Under the pieces are notes generated by a model. The model saw only the letters and a list, made by a program, of their open reading frames with translations, had not been told where the DNA came from and ran no database searches. The position numbers and the translations under genes are program-made. From positions 24,593,045-24,657,044 of the forward strand of contig OW203990.1 of NCBI GenBank assembly GCA_934047225.1: a stretch of DNA of 64,000 nucleotides, written 5' to 3'. The stretch is from Ypsolopha sequella. Lineage: Eukaryota; Arthropoda; Insecta; Lepidoptera; Ypsolophidae. Positions 22,001 to 32,439 of this stretch are shown here, one piece after another (positions within the stretch are counted from its first letter, which is position 1; every line of letters starts with the position of its first letter).

Positions 22001-22443
22001 TTGCGGTTTAAATTTATTTTATGTGGCTTTATGGACAACACTTCTGGGAAATATACGTCCTTTGTTCGCGCTGACCACTTGATATATGTATGACTTGGTG
22101 TAAAGAATACTACACCGCCATCTGGTAGTTATTTCACGAACTAATTAACATATTGTAAACGTTATCCAAAAACATAGACACATATCGCCGTTGCGCCCTC
22201 CACTGGTACACAGGTTAACTATACTGATGTGTGTATTTATTTTATTTTTTCAAAATACAGTTTCGCACTAAGTGTACTTCCACGCCCAAGACACAAAAAA
22301 CGTTAATTGAAAAACAATAAAAGTTTTATTGTTATGACTGCTATTAGCTGCCATTTTATACCTGATGTGTTCAGAATTACACTATTTTTCTAAACAAATT
22401 CTACAAGCTATAAAAACAAACTATGATAGAAATAAATTTCTAT

Positions 22444-22768
22444 GTTTGAACCAAAGATTTCAAAAGTAAAGATAAGCCCTTACCGTACTATGACAGCACC
22501 AAAATGTTTCCACCTTTAAATGGGTGACGCTTACACGTTTGGAATCAGTGCTCCTCTGAACACAGTAATAGTTGGACGTCTTAAGTGCACTTAAAGTTAA
22601 TCATTTTAACCTTTAGTAGTCTGATCAGTTTGCTGACCGTAGGTAGACAGATTGCGCACTCATAAGTGTGCGCGCGTCGGCATTATATTAACACACACAT
22701 TCAAAAACAATGCAATAGATTTTGGGTGCCAGGGCTTATCTAAACTTTTGAAATCTTTGGTTTGAACA
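22444..22768. mobile_element. palindromic MITE
   Basis: The ends GTTTGAACCAAAGATTTCAA and AAATCTTTGGTTTGAAC are inverted, with AAGATAAGCCCT against AGGGCTTATCT further in. The middle is unrelated non-coding sequence. Confidence 0.6.
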
Positions 22769-22833
22769 CTTGGCGATTTATCCATCGCAGTATAGAAACG
22801 CAGAAAGAAAAGTAAATCTGGATGTGAGGAGCT

Positions 22834-22905
22834 CTGAACCGGGATTCGAACCCGGGACCTGTCGCTTACCGGGCGATTGCTCTATCAACTGAGCTATCTA
22901 GGTCT
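22834..22905 (-). tRNA. tRNA-like sequence, probably SINE-derived
   Basis: The minus strand has clear polymerase-III boxes: TAGCTCAGTTGATAGAGC (D arm) and GGTTCGAATCC (T loop) at tRNA spacing. The acceptor ends pair poorly and the anticodon loop has C rather than T at position 33, so this is more likely a tRNA pseudogene or the head of a tRNA-derived SINE than a working tRNA. Confidence 0.4.
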
Positions 22906-23059
22906 CAACACAACTCGTGAATTTACCGATGTGCTTTCCCATACCGCAATGATATTTATAGATTAGATAAATTATATAAAAACAAAACGCATAATTCTTA
23001 TGCTAGCAGCCAAAAAGCATTCAGTAGTTTATTATATTACCCATAAACATTATGATTAT

Positions 23060-23161
23060 AATGATAGATCGCCCGATGACTTCTTCTGTGACTGAAAAAA
23101 ATTTCGTCCTTCTGGAAGTACTCAAAGTCCGGTTAGCTGTACTCCGGACGATCTATCATTA
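23060..23161. repeat. short inverted repeat
   Basis: TAATGATAGATCG and CGATCTATCATTA bracket about 75 bases. It is a small foldback or MITE end pair. Confidence 0.5.
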
Positions 23162-23173
23162 ATTATTTACATA

Positions 23174-23420
23174 ACTAGCTATTGCCCGCGACTCCGTCCG
23201 CGTAGAAGAAGACCCTTGGGAATCCCGCAGTAAAAAGTATTCCAGTTTTTCAGTTGGACAAGAAGTTATCGAACAGTGATCTCCCTTCCTTATTTCTTTA
23301 TAATCCATGTCCCACTGTTGATAATCGTACAGTGGTAACCGCATCAAAACCTGTTCAGTAGTTGTTGCGTGATGCACGGAATACAGACAAAACATTATAT
23401 ATTGCTGCAACTAAATTCGC
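23174..23420 (-). mobile_element. Helitron-like 3' end
   Basis: Read on the minus strand it ends CGGACGGAGTCGCGGGCAAT followed by AGCTAGT, a GC-rich tip with the CTAGT ending typical of Helitrons. The frame 23159-23410 shows no replication motif. Confidence 0.4.
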
Positions 23421-23656
23421 ATTAAAACTTCCTATTTACCAAAATAGATGACGCGATTTAAACGAAATAATTAAATATTTATGCCCGTTCTAATAATGAA
23501 CAGCGCCATCTGTTTTTGGACGCCATTTTAAATACTCAGTGTCAAAGTACTGGTGCAACGGGGTGGACGTAATTGGACTGCTCTTATCCGCCAAAGAATT
23601 TTAGTTCAGGTAAGTGACCAAAATTGGCTAGTAAGGACTGTGTTTAAATTATATTA

Positions 23657-24194
23657 TACAAGGTGTAACAGAAAGGTGTAACCATATTTGAAGAGTTTAT
23701 TCAGTCAATGGTACAGAACAACTTTTACTATGGAGTCAACCCGGAAATCTTGAAAAAAAAATCTGCACTTCCATACATTTCGGCCGAGCGGCATTGCATT
23801 GTCCTATGGAGCAAGTAATATTTCTTTTTCGATATACATTTTTCTAAACCAGCATTTCTTAACCTGTGGTCCGCGGACCCCTGGCATATGTATGGGGGTC
23901 CGCAGCCTAATCTATGAACCATTTAACAATCATAAATGTCACTAATTTAGTTGCAAAAAAGCAGCACCAACCTTCTCATTAACGTATTTTATATGAAAAA
24001 GTATATTTTTTTCTAATTTGTAGAACTAAACTAAATGGTCCGAAATTTATTGCTGCTTTTTTATTAAGGGGTCCTTAAAATTGTGCTTGATTTCATAAGG
24101 GGTCCGTGGACAAAAAAGGTTAAGAAACGCTGTTCTAAACAATTGACTGAATAAGCTCTTCAAATATGGTTACACCTTTCTGTAACACGTTGTA
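23657..24194. mobile_element. palindromic MITE split by a hAT-type MITE
   Basis: The outer halves match the element at 12099 (GGTGTAACCATATTTGAAGA and its complement). The inner 283 bases belong to another element. Confidence 0.8.
23850..24132. mobile_element. hAT-type MITE with 8-bp target duplication
   Basis: Ends CAGCATTTCTTAACC and GGTTAAGAAACGCTG are inverted (14 of 15 match). The element is flanked by a perfect 8-base duplication, TTCTAAAC, at 23842-23849 and 24133-24140. GGTCCGCGGACCCC near the left end has a partner GGGGTCCGTGGAC near the right. The 8-bp duplication and CAG ends point to the hAT superfamily. Confidence 0.9.
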
Positions 24195-24393
24195 TACAAT
24201 ATTGCAAATTTTGTTGTGTTTTTATTTTTACGCAATTTACTCTGATAAATACGATATACGTTATGTATTTAGTTCGGGGTAACTACATGTGACTTCCGTT
24301 TTTTGGTGAATACTTCGATGGTCACGTATAGGCTGAACAAAAAGTCACAACGATACTGAACGCATAAAGCTCCGTTCGTACAAGTGCAGCATT

Positions 24394-25004
24394 TTAAGGC
24401 GCTACGGAAAAATATCGACACTTTAAGAACTTGCATACCTACTACGGTAAATAATATATTATTGTAATAAAATAGTATATTATTTTTGGAATCTTTTTCT
24501 AGGGATCTGTTAAAACAGAAACGCGATTGGAGAAATTTGGCTCTATAGAAATATTTATTGAAATTAGGTCTTTTTCGACACCAATTCTCCTGGTTTGACA
24601 ATTTAGAATGACATATGGACTGCAATTATATTTTATTAGATGGGTTTTAAGACCTGCGGGCCTATTATGTATCTCTAGTTGCCTTCTGGACTGGGTGTCT
24701 ATCATCAAAAACATAGATATACTATCGAATTCCGATTGTCTAAGGGCATGTTAGCACTTGAAGTGACGACACAGTTCGTAAATAGTTCAATACCCACTAA
24801 AAGCAATTTTGAAAGTTTAGTTTTTATCTGTGTTTTTGACGATAGCCACCCTGTCCAGTTGGCAACTTAAGATACAGAATAGGGGGGCTGGTTAAACAAA
24901 ATTTTGATAGCAACTTTAGTACATTTTATTTTAATAAAAAACCGACTTTTTGCTACTTTTCCACGAATCCGTCCCTCTCGCACTGAGGATTTTTTCGCAT
25001 ATTT
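24394..25004. mobile_element. TTAA-ended MITE, copy 3, interrupted
   Basis: Matches the 1875-2300 element up to about 24655 and again from about 24893. The right end decays near 25004. The gap is filled by a different inverted-repeat element. Confidence 0.75.
24658..24887. mobile_element. inverted-repeat MITE nested in copy 3
   Basis: Ends CCTATTATGTATCTCTAGTT and AACTTAAGATACAGAATAGG are inverted. A second copy lies at 63018-63252, inside a LINE. Confidence 0.7.
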
Positions 25005-25083
25005 CGTCATACATGAAAAATATGTAATTCATGACCCAAGATATTATTCTATATTGATTTTAATTTATAAAGCTAAACTCCGA

Positions 25084-25239
25084 CTGGAGACTCGGTAAAT
25101 GTCCAGTAGCAAAGTTCATTGACCTTTCTTGGTAAATTCGAAAAAAAAAAATTTTTTTATCCCTTACCAAAATATTTTTTTTCGAATTTTGCGAAAATGG
25201 TTACTGACCTTTGATACTGATCACTTACCGAGTCTCCAG
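25084..25239. repeat. diverged palindromic MITE
   Basis: GGAGACTCGGTAAATG and CACTTACCGAGTCTCC are inverted, with complementary A/T-rich centres. It is a distant relative of the 11705 element (shared TACTGATCACTTACC). Confidence 0.55.
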
Positions 25240-25459
25240 CATTAGTTTCGCTGCATAAATTTCATAAGTCACTTATGCAATTTATTTATTTATCTATTTT
25301 ATATGTATAAAGCTGAATTAGAAAACGAGTCTAAAAAAAGTTAAACGATAAGCCATTAATAATACTTATATCGTATAAATATACTGTCGGTGCCTAAAAA
25401 TGGGTGGAAAATATATAAATAATGTTGTAAAAACAAAAACATATATATGGTTATTGCAA

Positions 25460-25740
25460 AAAAACAGGAGACCCACCATGCCTGGGACCGATGGATGGCG
25501 GTATATTCATCCCTAATAGCCGGGTCTTATATGGAACAGACTGGTGATGGGCAGCGGTGTCACTGGTGCGAAGGTTCCGGCTCCGCGCTCACCAACCCGC
25601 CTGCCCAGCGTGTGTGAGTATGGGCAATTCTTCCAAGATGACCGCCGGGAGTGGCAAAGTCCTGGCAAAGTCGAGCAGTGGACGCACTCTAGCCTAGAGG
25701 CTGATGGATGGATGGTGGATGATGGTTATTGCATTATTGT
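25460..25740 (+). repeat. LINE-tail-like segment
   Basis: GC-richer, with GACGCACTCTAGCCTAGAGG then GATGGATGGATGGTGGATGA, resembling the 3' end of RTE-type LINEs in Lepidoptera. It has no coding content. It lies in what would be the intron before the next exon. Confidence 0.4.
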
Positions 25741-25798
25741 AGTAAAATTAATTTTCAAGCTATGTTTATTTGGAACAAATAGCTTATCTCTATTTTAG

Positions 25799-26022
25799 GT
25801 ATAGAAATGCCGAAAGCGAAACCCCTCAGTGGCGCTGAAAAAACTAGGAAATATAGAGAAAGATTGACAAAAGAACGCCCAAAAAGAATATGCAGCACAA
25901 TGCAGAAGAAATTTAGAAAAAGTCAAATCGAAAAAAAAAGAAAATATCAGAAATGTCGTCAGTTGAAAAGGAAATACAAAAAATGGAGAAACGACAAACG
26001 TAAAAGTAATATTAGGAAATAG
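25799..26022 (+). CDS. terminal exon for a second basic YRE module
   Basis: The acceptor CTCTATTTTAG ends at 25798. Two bases finish GGT, then 73 codons run to TAG. It reads GIEMPKAKPLSGAEKTRKYR, ERLTKERPKR, then KKFRKSQIEKKRKYQKCRQL and K-R-rich sequence to the end. The block 'SGAEKTRKYRERL' matches 'SSAERQKKYREKL' of the exon at 10934, so the two encode the same kind of very basic helical tail. No zinc site is seen. An in-frame ATG at 25807 could start a free-standing peptide, but the acceptor and phase favour an exon of the bank. Confidence 0.55.
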
Positions 26023-26823
26023 ATTATAACAAAATAAATAGATTATAATACACAAAAACTATAAATGGATTTGTCTTTTATCTGCTGTGTCATCAAGTCA
26101 TCACTTTTGTCTAAGGATAAACTCATTTTTGGCACAGGCCGCTACGCTTAGAATATTAAATGTGGATATTTAGAGTTCCGTACCAAATAAAAAGATAGGG
26201 CCTTCTAAAACGTGTTTTCATACTAAAAATCCCACTCACTGACTGATAATTCTTTCTGGCGACGTATAATCCAAAATTTGGTACAAAAAAGTAAAGGAAT
26301 AAATCTGAAAATAATTAATTTCCAATTTTTATCTAGAATAATATACTTCATTGACAACTTAATTTTGCAGTTTCTTTCATACACTCTATACGAAATAGTA
26401 TTTTTTGTATATAGTGTGTTTTTTTTTACAAATCATTCAAAATGATAAAGTTTTTTTTTTATGAAGCTCTTTTTTTAAATAAATTCTAATTTTTTACCTC
26501 TCATCTCTCTGAATGACTTACTGACTAAGCTACTGTTTGTCTGTATATATGTATCTGTGTATTTATGTATGTATTTGTATGTAGTATATTTTTATGTTTA
26601 TGTTATAGGTTTAAAATAACTTTTACATATTGTTATGCACTGATTAAGTTAAATTTTCAAGATAAAAATGTTTTTATGTTTTTCCAAGGTTGACTGGAAG
26701 AAATTTCTTTTAGGAATAAGTCCGCCCTTGCCTTCTATCTGTTCTTTGTGTGTATCTTGTCTTCTTATTTGTGTGCAATAAAGTGTTTATTCATTCATTC
26801 ATTCATTCATTTAACTTTTCTAG
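26023..26823. other. non-coding, ending in a retroelement tail
   Basis: Mostly AT-rich sequence without a gene. From about 26690 it looks like a retroelement 3' end: TTGTGTGCAATAAAGTGTTT followed by (ATTC)n at 26790-26812. Only ACTTTTCTAG separates that tail from the next exon. Confidence 0.5.
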
Positions 26824-27062
26824 AATTAACACTAATCTCGTCGCGTAATGGAAGGGCACAACTTATATACAACGATTACAATTATTACAAGAACAAATAT
26901 GACGTAATGGAGGGTTCCAAGTGGAGGTGTTCTAAACGGAATTGTAACTCCGCTATCGTCACCACCCCAGATGGCCGCCAGCTGCTCAGGGTGAGCGGTG
27001 CACACAATCACGAGCCTCCGACCTACTACGTCACTGCCGCCGGTCAATATGTCAAAATATGA
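26824..27062 (+). CDS. mod(mdg4): FLYWCH zinc-finger terminal exon 6
   Basis: The acceptor TTAACTTTTCTAG ends at 26823. Two bases finish GAA, then 78 codons run to TGA: ELTLISSRNGRAQLIYNDYN, YYKNKYDVMEGSKWRCS, cysteine (RNCNSAIVTT), GAHNHEPPTY and TAAGQYVKI. It is complete. Codons here are visibly more GC-rich (GCCGCCGGT, CTGCTCAGG) than in neighbouring exons. The upstream frame from 26748 is intron and retroelement tail read through, not protein. Confidence 0.85.
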
Positions 27063-27352
27063 ACATTTAACTTAATTATTATTATTTCAATATAAAACAA
27101 TTAAAAACATCGTATTAAATATTGAAGACTACTACAATCAAGTAATATAAAAAATGAACAAAGTATTGTACATAAATTAAATAAAAGACTACTCCCATAC
27201 TGCTGTGTTTGAAGACATCAGACATAAATATAGGTTTATGTTACTAACAATAGGTTAAGCAGTTTTATTTTTCTTACTAACACTATTGTAGATACTGTGT
27301 GTGTTATATGGCTTTATTGTGGCCGAAATAAATGAATTATTATTATTATTAT

Positions 27353-27523
27353 TATTTCAACAATTATTTCTATCGAGGAAAATTTATCCAAACATGTTTT
27401 CTAATTTCAAAACCCTAGATTATTATAGTCAAAATGCATATACCAGAAATGTATTAAAATTTTCCGTGTATTTCTTGAAATACACAAAAAAGAAGCACCT
27501 CTATTATTTACATGTCGCCTTAA
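27353..27523. mobile_element. TTAA-ended MITE, truncated copy 4
   Basis: Inverted relative to, and matching, the part of the 8524-8947 copy with ATTATTTCTATCGAG, AAAATGCATATAC and the CGCCTTAA end. The other end is missing. Confidence 0.6.
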
Positions 27524-28683
27524 ATGAGACATCTAATAAAAGTTTTTATCTACTCCCATACTGCAATAAGGCAATTGCAACATCAAAAACAGTTTTATAA
27601 GTACCTAGATTGTTTATCCGATGTTATAATATTACATTCTGACACCGCAATTCTGCGCTAGGATTGGGCCTATTTATTATAAAACCACTAGAGACCCAAT
27701 CAACAACAGAGACGAGAAAGTCCAGAACCTTATTTCTTAAGCCACGCCACCTTTATCCTGATTGGCCTTCAAGGCAGCATTACTGGACGACGCACCCGAG
27801 GTTCATGAACGAATGTTCTTATTTTTCGAGGAAATGTTTGTTGAAAATATTATAAATAAAGACGATATTTTTGGTGGTCTTGGATAAAGTATTGTGTGCA
27901 ACTGAACATAATTAGACATTGGGACACTCGTGCAAAACTATTACGAAACAAACGAAGTGAGTTTCACTTCTTATGTTACAGTTGCACAAAATACTATTAT
28001 TTAAGCCATCGCTGTCGCCGGGCGGAATACTCAAGACAATGGCAGAAAGCATTACCTCGTTGAAATAAAAATTTGAGTTTTTGTTTAGTAACTGGCTTCT
28101 AGATGAAATTAATAAAATGTTCCAAGATTGAACGACGGGGTTATAGTTTTTTTATTTTTTATACAAATTTCAGGGCTGTATGGTTCAAACTTACACATTC
28201 GAAAAACATGAAAGTTAGAGGTAACTTCGTAAATTTTTTCTGTCAAGCGAACGCGTTTTTTTTTTTTAATGAACCCATCAGCCCTATAATCTAGTATCTA
28301 TATTATTTTTACTAAACCGATTGATCAAGTAACAAAATGTGAAATAGTCATTTGAAGTTGTACATCTGACCTTATACGGCGCCTTAAACTGTGAATCCAT
28401 ATTTGTGTCAGACACAAACCAACCAGAAGGCCAAGTTTGGCAAACTTGGGGCAAACTTGGCCTTCTGGTTGCTTTTCCGGAAAAAAGTTCTATGCACGCC
28501 ACTGTGTCTGAAGTAAGACGATAGGGTCCGCCACCCTTGACGCTGGGACATGATAATCGCTGATGAAACGTCGTTTCGCTAATGTGGACTGTGACTTCCA
28601 TAGTCGGTGAAACGTGGATGCGTGTAACTTGTATTTTACAGTTCATACTAACACCTCTGATGCCCCTGGGAGATTCATGTCGT
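27524..28683. other. non-coding with SINE fragment
   Basis: No gene seen. A tandem-like AAGGCCAAGTTTGG / CCAAACTTGG... CCTTCTGG foldback lies at 28427-28470. The 28490-28683 part (GCTGGGACATGATAATCGCT, GTCGGTGAAACGTGGATG) matches the SINE family at 55390. Confidence 0.45.
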
Positions 28684-28825
28684 AACGATGTAAAAAGTAA
28701 AGGATAAAAAATGGTTATCGTGGGTTATCCCTAAGAGATACACATATACCATCCCAGACTTTTTTGTGACCTTTTTAAGGTATACAATACTGTAGTACAT
28801 TATTTGTATCTATCTCGTAGGATAT
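28684..28825 (-). mobile_element. Helitron-like fragment (empty site)
   Basis: The reverse complement matches the 8320-8527 and 8948-8990 parts of the element at 8066 in one continuous run, without the 424-bp MITE. Confidence 0.65.
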
Positions 28826-29420
28826 GTTTCGAAGGCTGGACTTAACAAAAATACTCATTTAAAGATAGTACATGAAAAAGATTTAAATAGTACGTATATA
28901 AAAGATAAATATTTTAAAGCCGAATGCCACTAAAATTTTGGATTGTATTTTAGGTTTAAATATACTTGCGTGACAGTAGTTTTTGTAACGAGTATTTTAG
29001 AGAAGAGGGGTTTGATAAGTTCAGTGAAAATAAAGTTGTAAACTTGTAACTAATATAATACTTTTTATTTACAGAAGTAGTGGAAATAAAATCTCTCAGG
29101 GGGAAATCTCTTATAATGTATCAAAACTATACATACTTCTTTGAAAGACGTTTAGCGAAGTCTAATCATTTAAGATGGAGATGTTCTACAACGAAAGGAT
29201 GTAGGGGTGTTGTTGTGACAACGGAACAAAAATGTGTTATAGATTGTTTCGGAGAACACCAGCACGCTCCACCGAAATATCATGTTACTGTGAATGGGGA
29301 CTATATAAGGATCTAAATGACGATCTATCTAGAATCTATATTCTCTTCAGAAAGCTATTTTTATTATATTAGCGTGCCAATATATATTTGTTAAAGTACT
29401 TGGATTTTAATTTCTTGTCT
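28826..29420 (+). repeat. triplicated exon block, unit 1
   Basis: Unit 1 of a local duplication that carries a FLYWCH exon with its upstream intron. Landmarks CTTAACAA-AATACT, GAAAAAGATTTAAATAGTA, AAGCCGAATGCC and GGCGTGACAGTAGTTTTTGT (or GCGTGACAG) recur in units 2 (29440-30440) and 3 (31575-32500). Confidence 0.75.
29075..29316 (+). CDS. mod(mdg4): FLYWCH zinc-finger terminal exon 7
   Basis: The acceptor TTTTTATTTACAG ends at 29074. Two bases finish GAA, then 79 codons run to TAA: EVVEIKSLRGKSLIMYQNYT, FFERRLAKSNHLRWRCSTTK, cysteine (GCRGVVVTT), GEHQHAPPKYHV and VNGDYIRI. All zinc ligands are present; an extra cysteine replaces serine at EQKCVID. It differs from the copy at 30113 in only a handful of residues, marking a very recent duplication. 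Confidence 0.87.
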
Positions 29421-29576
29421 GTGTAAAAACAAAGTGAAAATGTTTTGGAGGCCAGACTTAACAACGATACTTATCCAAAGATAGGTACATGAAAAAGATT
29501 TTAATAGTATACCTTCCACATTCATAATATCCCTACTTGATTCTTATTTCAAGACGACGTGTTAAAGATCAAATTT

Positions 29577-29951
29577 TTAAGGCGACGAATTGGAATATTG
29601 GCACTTTTTGGAGTCGTTCTGACTACTTTCAAATATGAATCTACTAGTTTGATAAATTAATAAAACATTTTTGGAACCTTTTCCTAGATTTCTGTAATAC
29701 AGAAAAGCGATTGAAAAACTTTCACTCGAAAGAAGTAATAGTTGAAATAAGGTCTTCATCGTCACAGTTCCTCAAAGTTTGACAAATAGGAGTGACATAC
29801 ATACCTCTTTAATTTTGTAATTCGAAATTTTGGTAGCTATTTTAGTATTTTTCATATAAAAAGTTTTTTTATAATAAAAGCTATTTTTGTCTGTTATGGC
29901 CCAAATCCGTCACTCTCTCACTGCGCGTATTTCCGCAATTCCTCGCCTTAA
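29577..29951. mobile_element. TTAA-ended MITE, copy 5
   Basis: TTAAGGCGACGAA at the left, CCTCGCCTTAA at the right. It sits exactly at the left edge of the conserved part of duplication unit 2 (AAGCCGAATGCC begins at 29951). Confidence 0.7.
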
Positions 29952-30112
29952 AGCCGAATGCCTCTAAAATTTTGAATTGTATTTTAGGTCTAAATATACT
30001 GGCGTGACAGTAGTTTTTGTAAGGAGTATTTCAGAGACGAAGGATTTGATAAGTCCAGTGAAAATGAAGTTGTAAACTTGTAACTAATATGCCTAATACT
30101 TTTTATTTACAG

Positions 30113-30354
30113 AAGTATTGGAAATAAAATCTCTCAGGGGGAAATCTCTTATAATGTATCAAAACTATACATACTACTTTGAAAGACGTTTAGCGAAGTC
30201 TAATAATTTAAGATGGAGATGTTCTACAACGAAAGGATGTAGGGGTGTTGTTGTGACAACGGAACAAAAAAGTGTTATAGATTGTTTCGGAGAACACCAG
30301 CACGCTCCACCGAAATATCATGTTACTGTGAATGGGAACTATATAAGAATCTAA
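30113..30354 (+). CDS. mod(mdg4): FLYWCH zinc-finger terminal exon 8
   Basis: The acceptor TTTTATTTACAG ends at 30112. Two bases finish GAA, then 79 codons run to TAA: EVLEIKSLRGKSLIMYQNYT, YFERRLAKSNNLRWRCSTTK, GCRGVVVTT, EHQHAPPKYHVTVNGNYIRI. The sequence is almost identical to exon 7 and also close to exon 9 in protein and intron. It is intact and could be used interchangeably with its sisters. Confidence 0.87.
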
Positions 30355-30834
30355 ACAACGATCTATCTAGAATCTATATTCTCCTCAGAAAGCTATTTTT
30401 ATTACATCAGCGTTTCATGTTGAATTCCAACCTTATACAAAATTTTCAGAAACAACTTTTGGTTTTGGCTATCTGCAAACAAGAATTGGAAGAGCCTGCT
30501 ACAAATATAAAGTTACCATGATTTGATTAGTTTAGCTTTATTTTTTCAATAAATTTTTTTCTTTAAGTACCTTGTTTAGTGGACTTTGGAATGCTCTTCC
30601 TTATTGTGTTCGTAACTGTCGTTTATACTATCAGTTCATTCAAGAAAAAGCTGAAGATTTCGCTTTCTGAATAGTACAATATTATATTTATTTATTTAGG
30701 TATTATATACCTAATATATATACTAATGGTATGTATTTTATGCATATAATATAAGAAGTAAGTACATTATTATAATATTATTATATAGATATTATTTATA
30801 TTTTATTTTTATATATAGGCAAACTTTATTTTTG

Positions 30835-31445
30835 TGCACGTGTATCCATCCATCAGCCCGTATTCGTCCACTGCTGGACATAGGCCTTCCAAATTTACTC
30901 CACTCAGTCATCCTCATCCAGCCGCAACGTCCTTCAGATCATCAGTCCAGCGGGCACGAGGGTGGGTTACGCTGCGCTTTGCTGTATGTAGTCTCCATTC
31001 CAATTCCTTACGGCCCCAACAGTTATCACGTCGGCGACAAATATGGTCACTGCCACTTCAACTTACTGATTTGGCAGGCTATGTCAGTCACCTTCGATCT
31101 CTGACGGATATCTTCGTTTCAGATTTTATCCATCAAAGATACCCCAAGCATAGCCCGCTCCATAGCTCGTTGAGCGACCTTAAATCGGCGGATCAAGCCT
31201 TTGTTAAGAGACCACGTCTCAACGCCGTACGTCATCACTGAAAGGACGCACTGGTTATATACTTTAGCCTTTAAGCACTGCGGTACTGGCGACGTAAATA
31301 TGTGACGCAACTTCCCGAATGCTGCCCACCCCAAGCTTATTCTTCTGTCAGCCTCGGAGTCGAAGTTATTTTTACACAGTTGGATAGCTTGCCCCAGGTA
31401 AACATATTTTTGAACAACTTCGATGCTGACATTGTTGACGGTTAC
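30835..31445 (-). mobile_element. RTE-type LINE 3' fragment
   Basis: On the minus strand the block MGWAAFGKLRHIFTSPVPQC, then VYNQCVLSVMTYGVETWSL, is the C-terminal part of RTE-class reverse transcriptases. The tail in + sense reads CATCCATCAGCCCGTATTCG then CCACTGCTGGACATAGGCC, the inverted 3' end found in many Lepidoptera. Confidence 0.75.
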
Positions 31446-31845
31446 TGGCCTTTAATTTAATTTTAATCGTTTCCTCAATGGTTTGATGTAGAAATCTCCT
31501 ATTAGAGATAAGCTAACCCATATATCTAGTATATACCTTTTTCTGTAACTCTTTGTATTTGCGTTTATATTCTTTTTAAATTTCTTGTCTGTGTAAAACC
31601 AAAATGAAATTTAATGCAAAAATATTTCAAAAATAGATGAAAAAGATTTTAATAATATACATGAATACAGTGTGTCCCTTCTAAGAGTGCACATTCAAAA
31701 GGGAGTAATTATATAAAATATATAATTTTGAATTGTATTTTAGGTTTAAATGTACTAGGGCGTGACAGTAGTTTTTGTAAGGAGTATTTTAGAGTAGAGA
31801 AGTATTTAACATATAAATCCAGTGAAAATCATGTTGTAGCTCTAA

Positions 31846-32075
31846 ATATATCGTCACGACATGAATCCCCGAGGGTGTGTCAGAGGTGTTCCGGGTATGA
31901 ACTGTGAAATGCAAGTCACAGTGCATATTCGGTACACCCGGGTTTCACCAATGATAATTACGTCCCAACGTGATGGGTGGTGGTGAGCCCTCTCGCCGTT
32001 CTTTGGGCACAAATACACGGTTTTTGGGGCATGCAGGTTTCCTCACGATATTTTTCTTCAGCACCGTTCAACAAG
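31846..32075 (-). mobile_element. SINE inside duplication unit 3
   Basis: The + strand reads CACGACATGAATCCCCGAGG at the start and GCATGCAGGTTTCCTCACGA near the end; the family also occurs at 55390 (+) and 50370 (-). It interrupts the intron that units 1 and 2 carry intact (GTTGTA | AACTAATAT). Confidence 0.65.
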
Positions 32076-32197
32076 TGGTATATAGGTTAAACAAATACTA
32101 TGCGCATCAATTTCGAAAAACTCGAACCAGAGTCTCAAGATCGAGATGCCAGCGTTCTACTGCCTGTTGTAACTAATATAATAATTTTTATTTACAG

Positions 32198-32439
32198 AAG
32201 TTGTGGAAATAACATCTATAAAGGGGAAATCTCTTATAATGTATCAAAACTATACATACTACTTTCAAAGACGTTTAGCGAAGTCTAATAATTTAAGATG
32301 GAGATGTTCTACATCGAAAGGGTGTAAGGGCGCTGTTGTGACAACGGAACAAAAAAGTGTTGTAGAGTGTTTCGGAGAACATCAGCACGCTCCACCGAAA
32401 TATCATGTTACTGTAAATGGGAACTATATAAAAATCTGA
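32198..32439 (+). CDS. mod(mdg4): FLYWCH zinc-finger terminal exon 9
   Basis: The acceptor TTTTTATTTACAG ends at 32197. Two bases finish GAA, then 79 codons run to TGA: EVVEITSIKGKSLIMYQNYT, YFQRRLAKSNNLRWRCSTSK, GCKGAVVTT, EHQHAPPKYHVTVNGNYIKI. It is the most diverged of the triplet but intact. The changes relative to exons 7 and 8 (for example R to K, G to A) are mild, suggesting the protein sequence is still under selection. Confidence 0.87.

Noticed and set aside
22834..22905. A functional tRNA gene
   Set aside because: Acceptor stem pairs poorly and the anticodon loop lacks U33; kept only as a tRNA-like relic.
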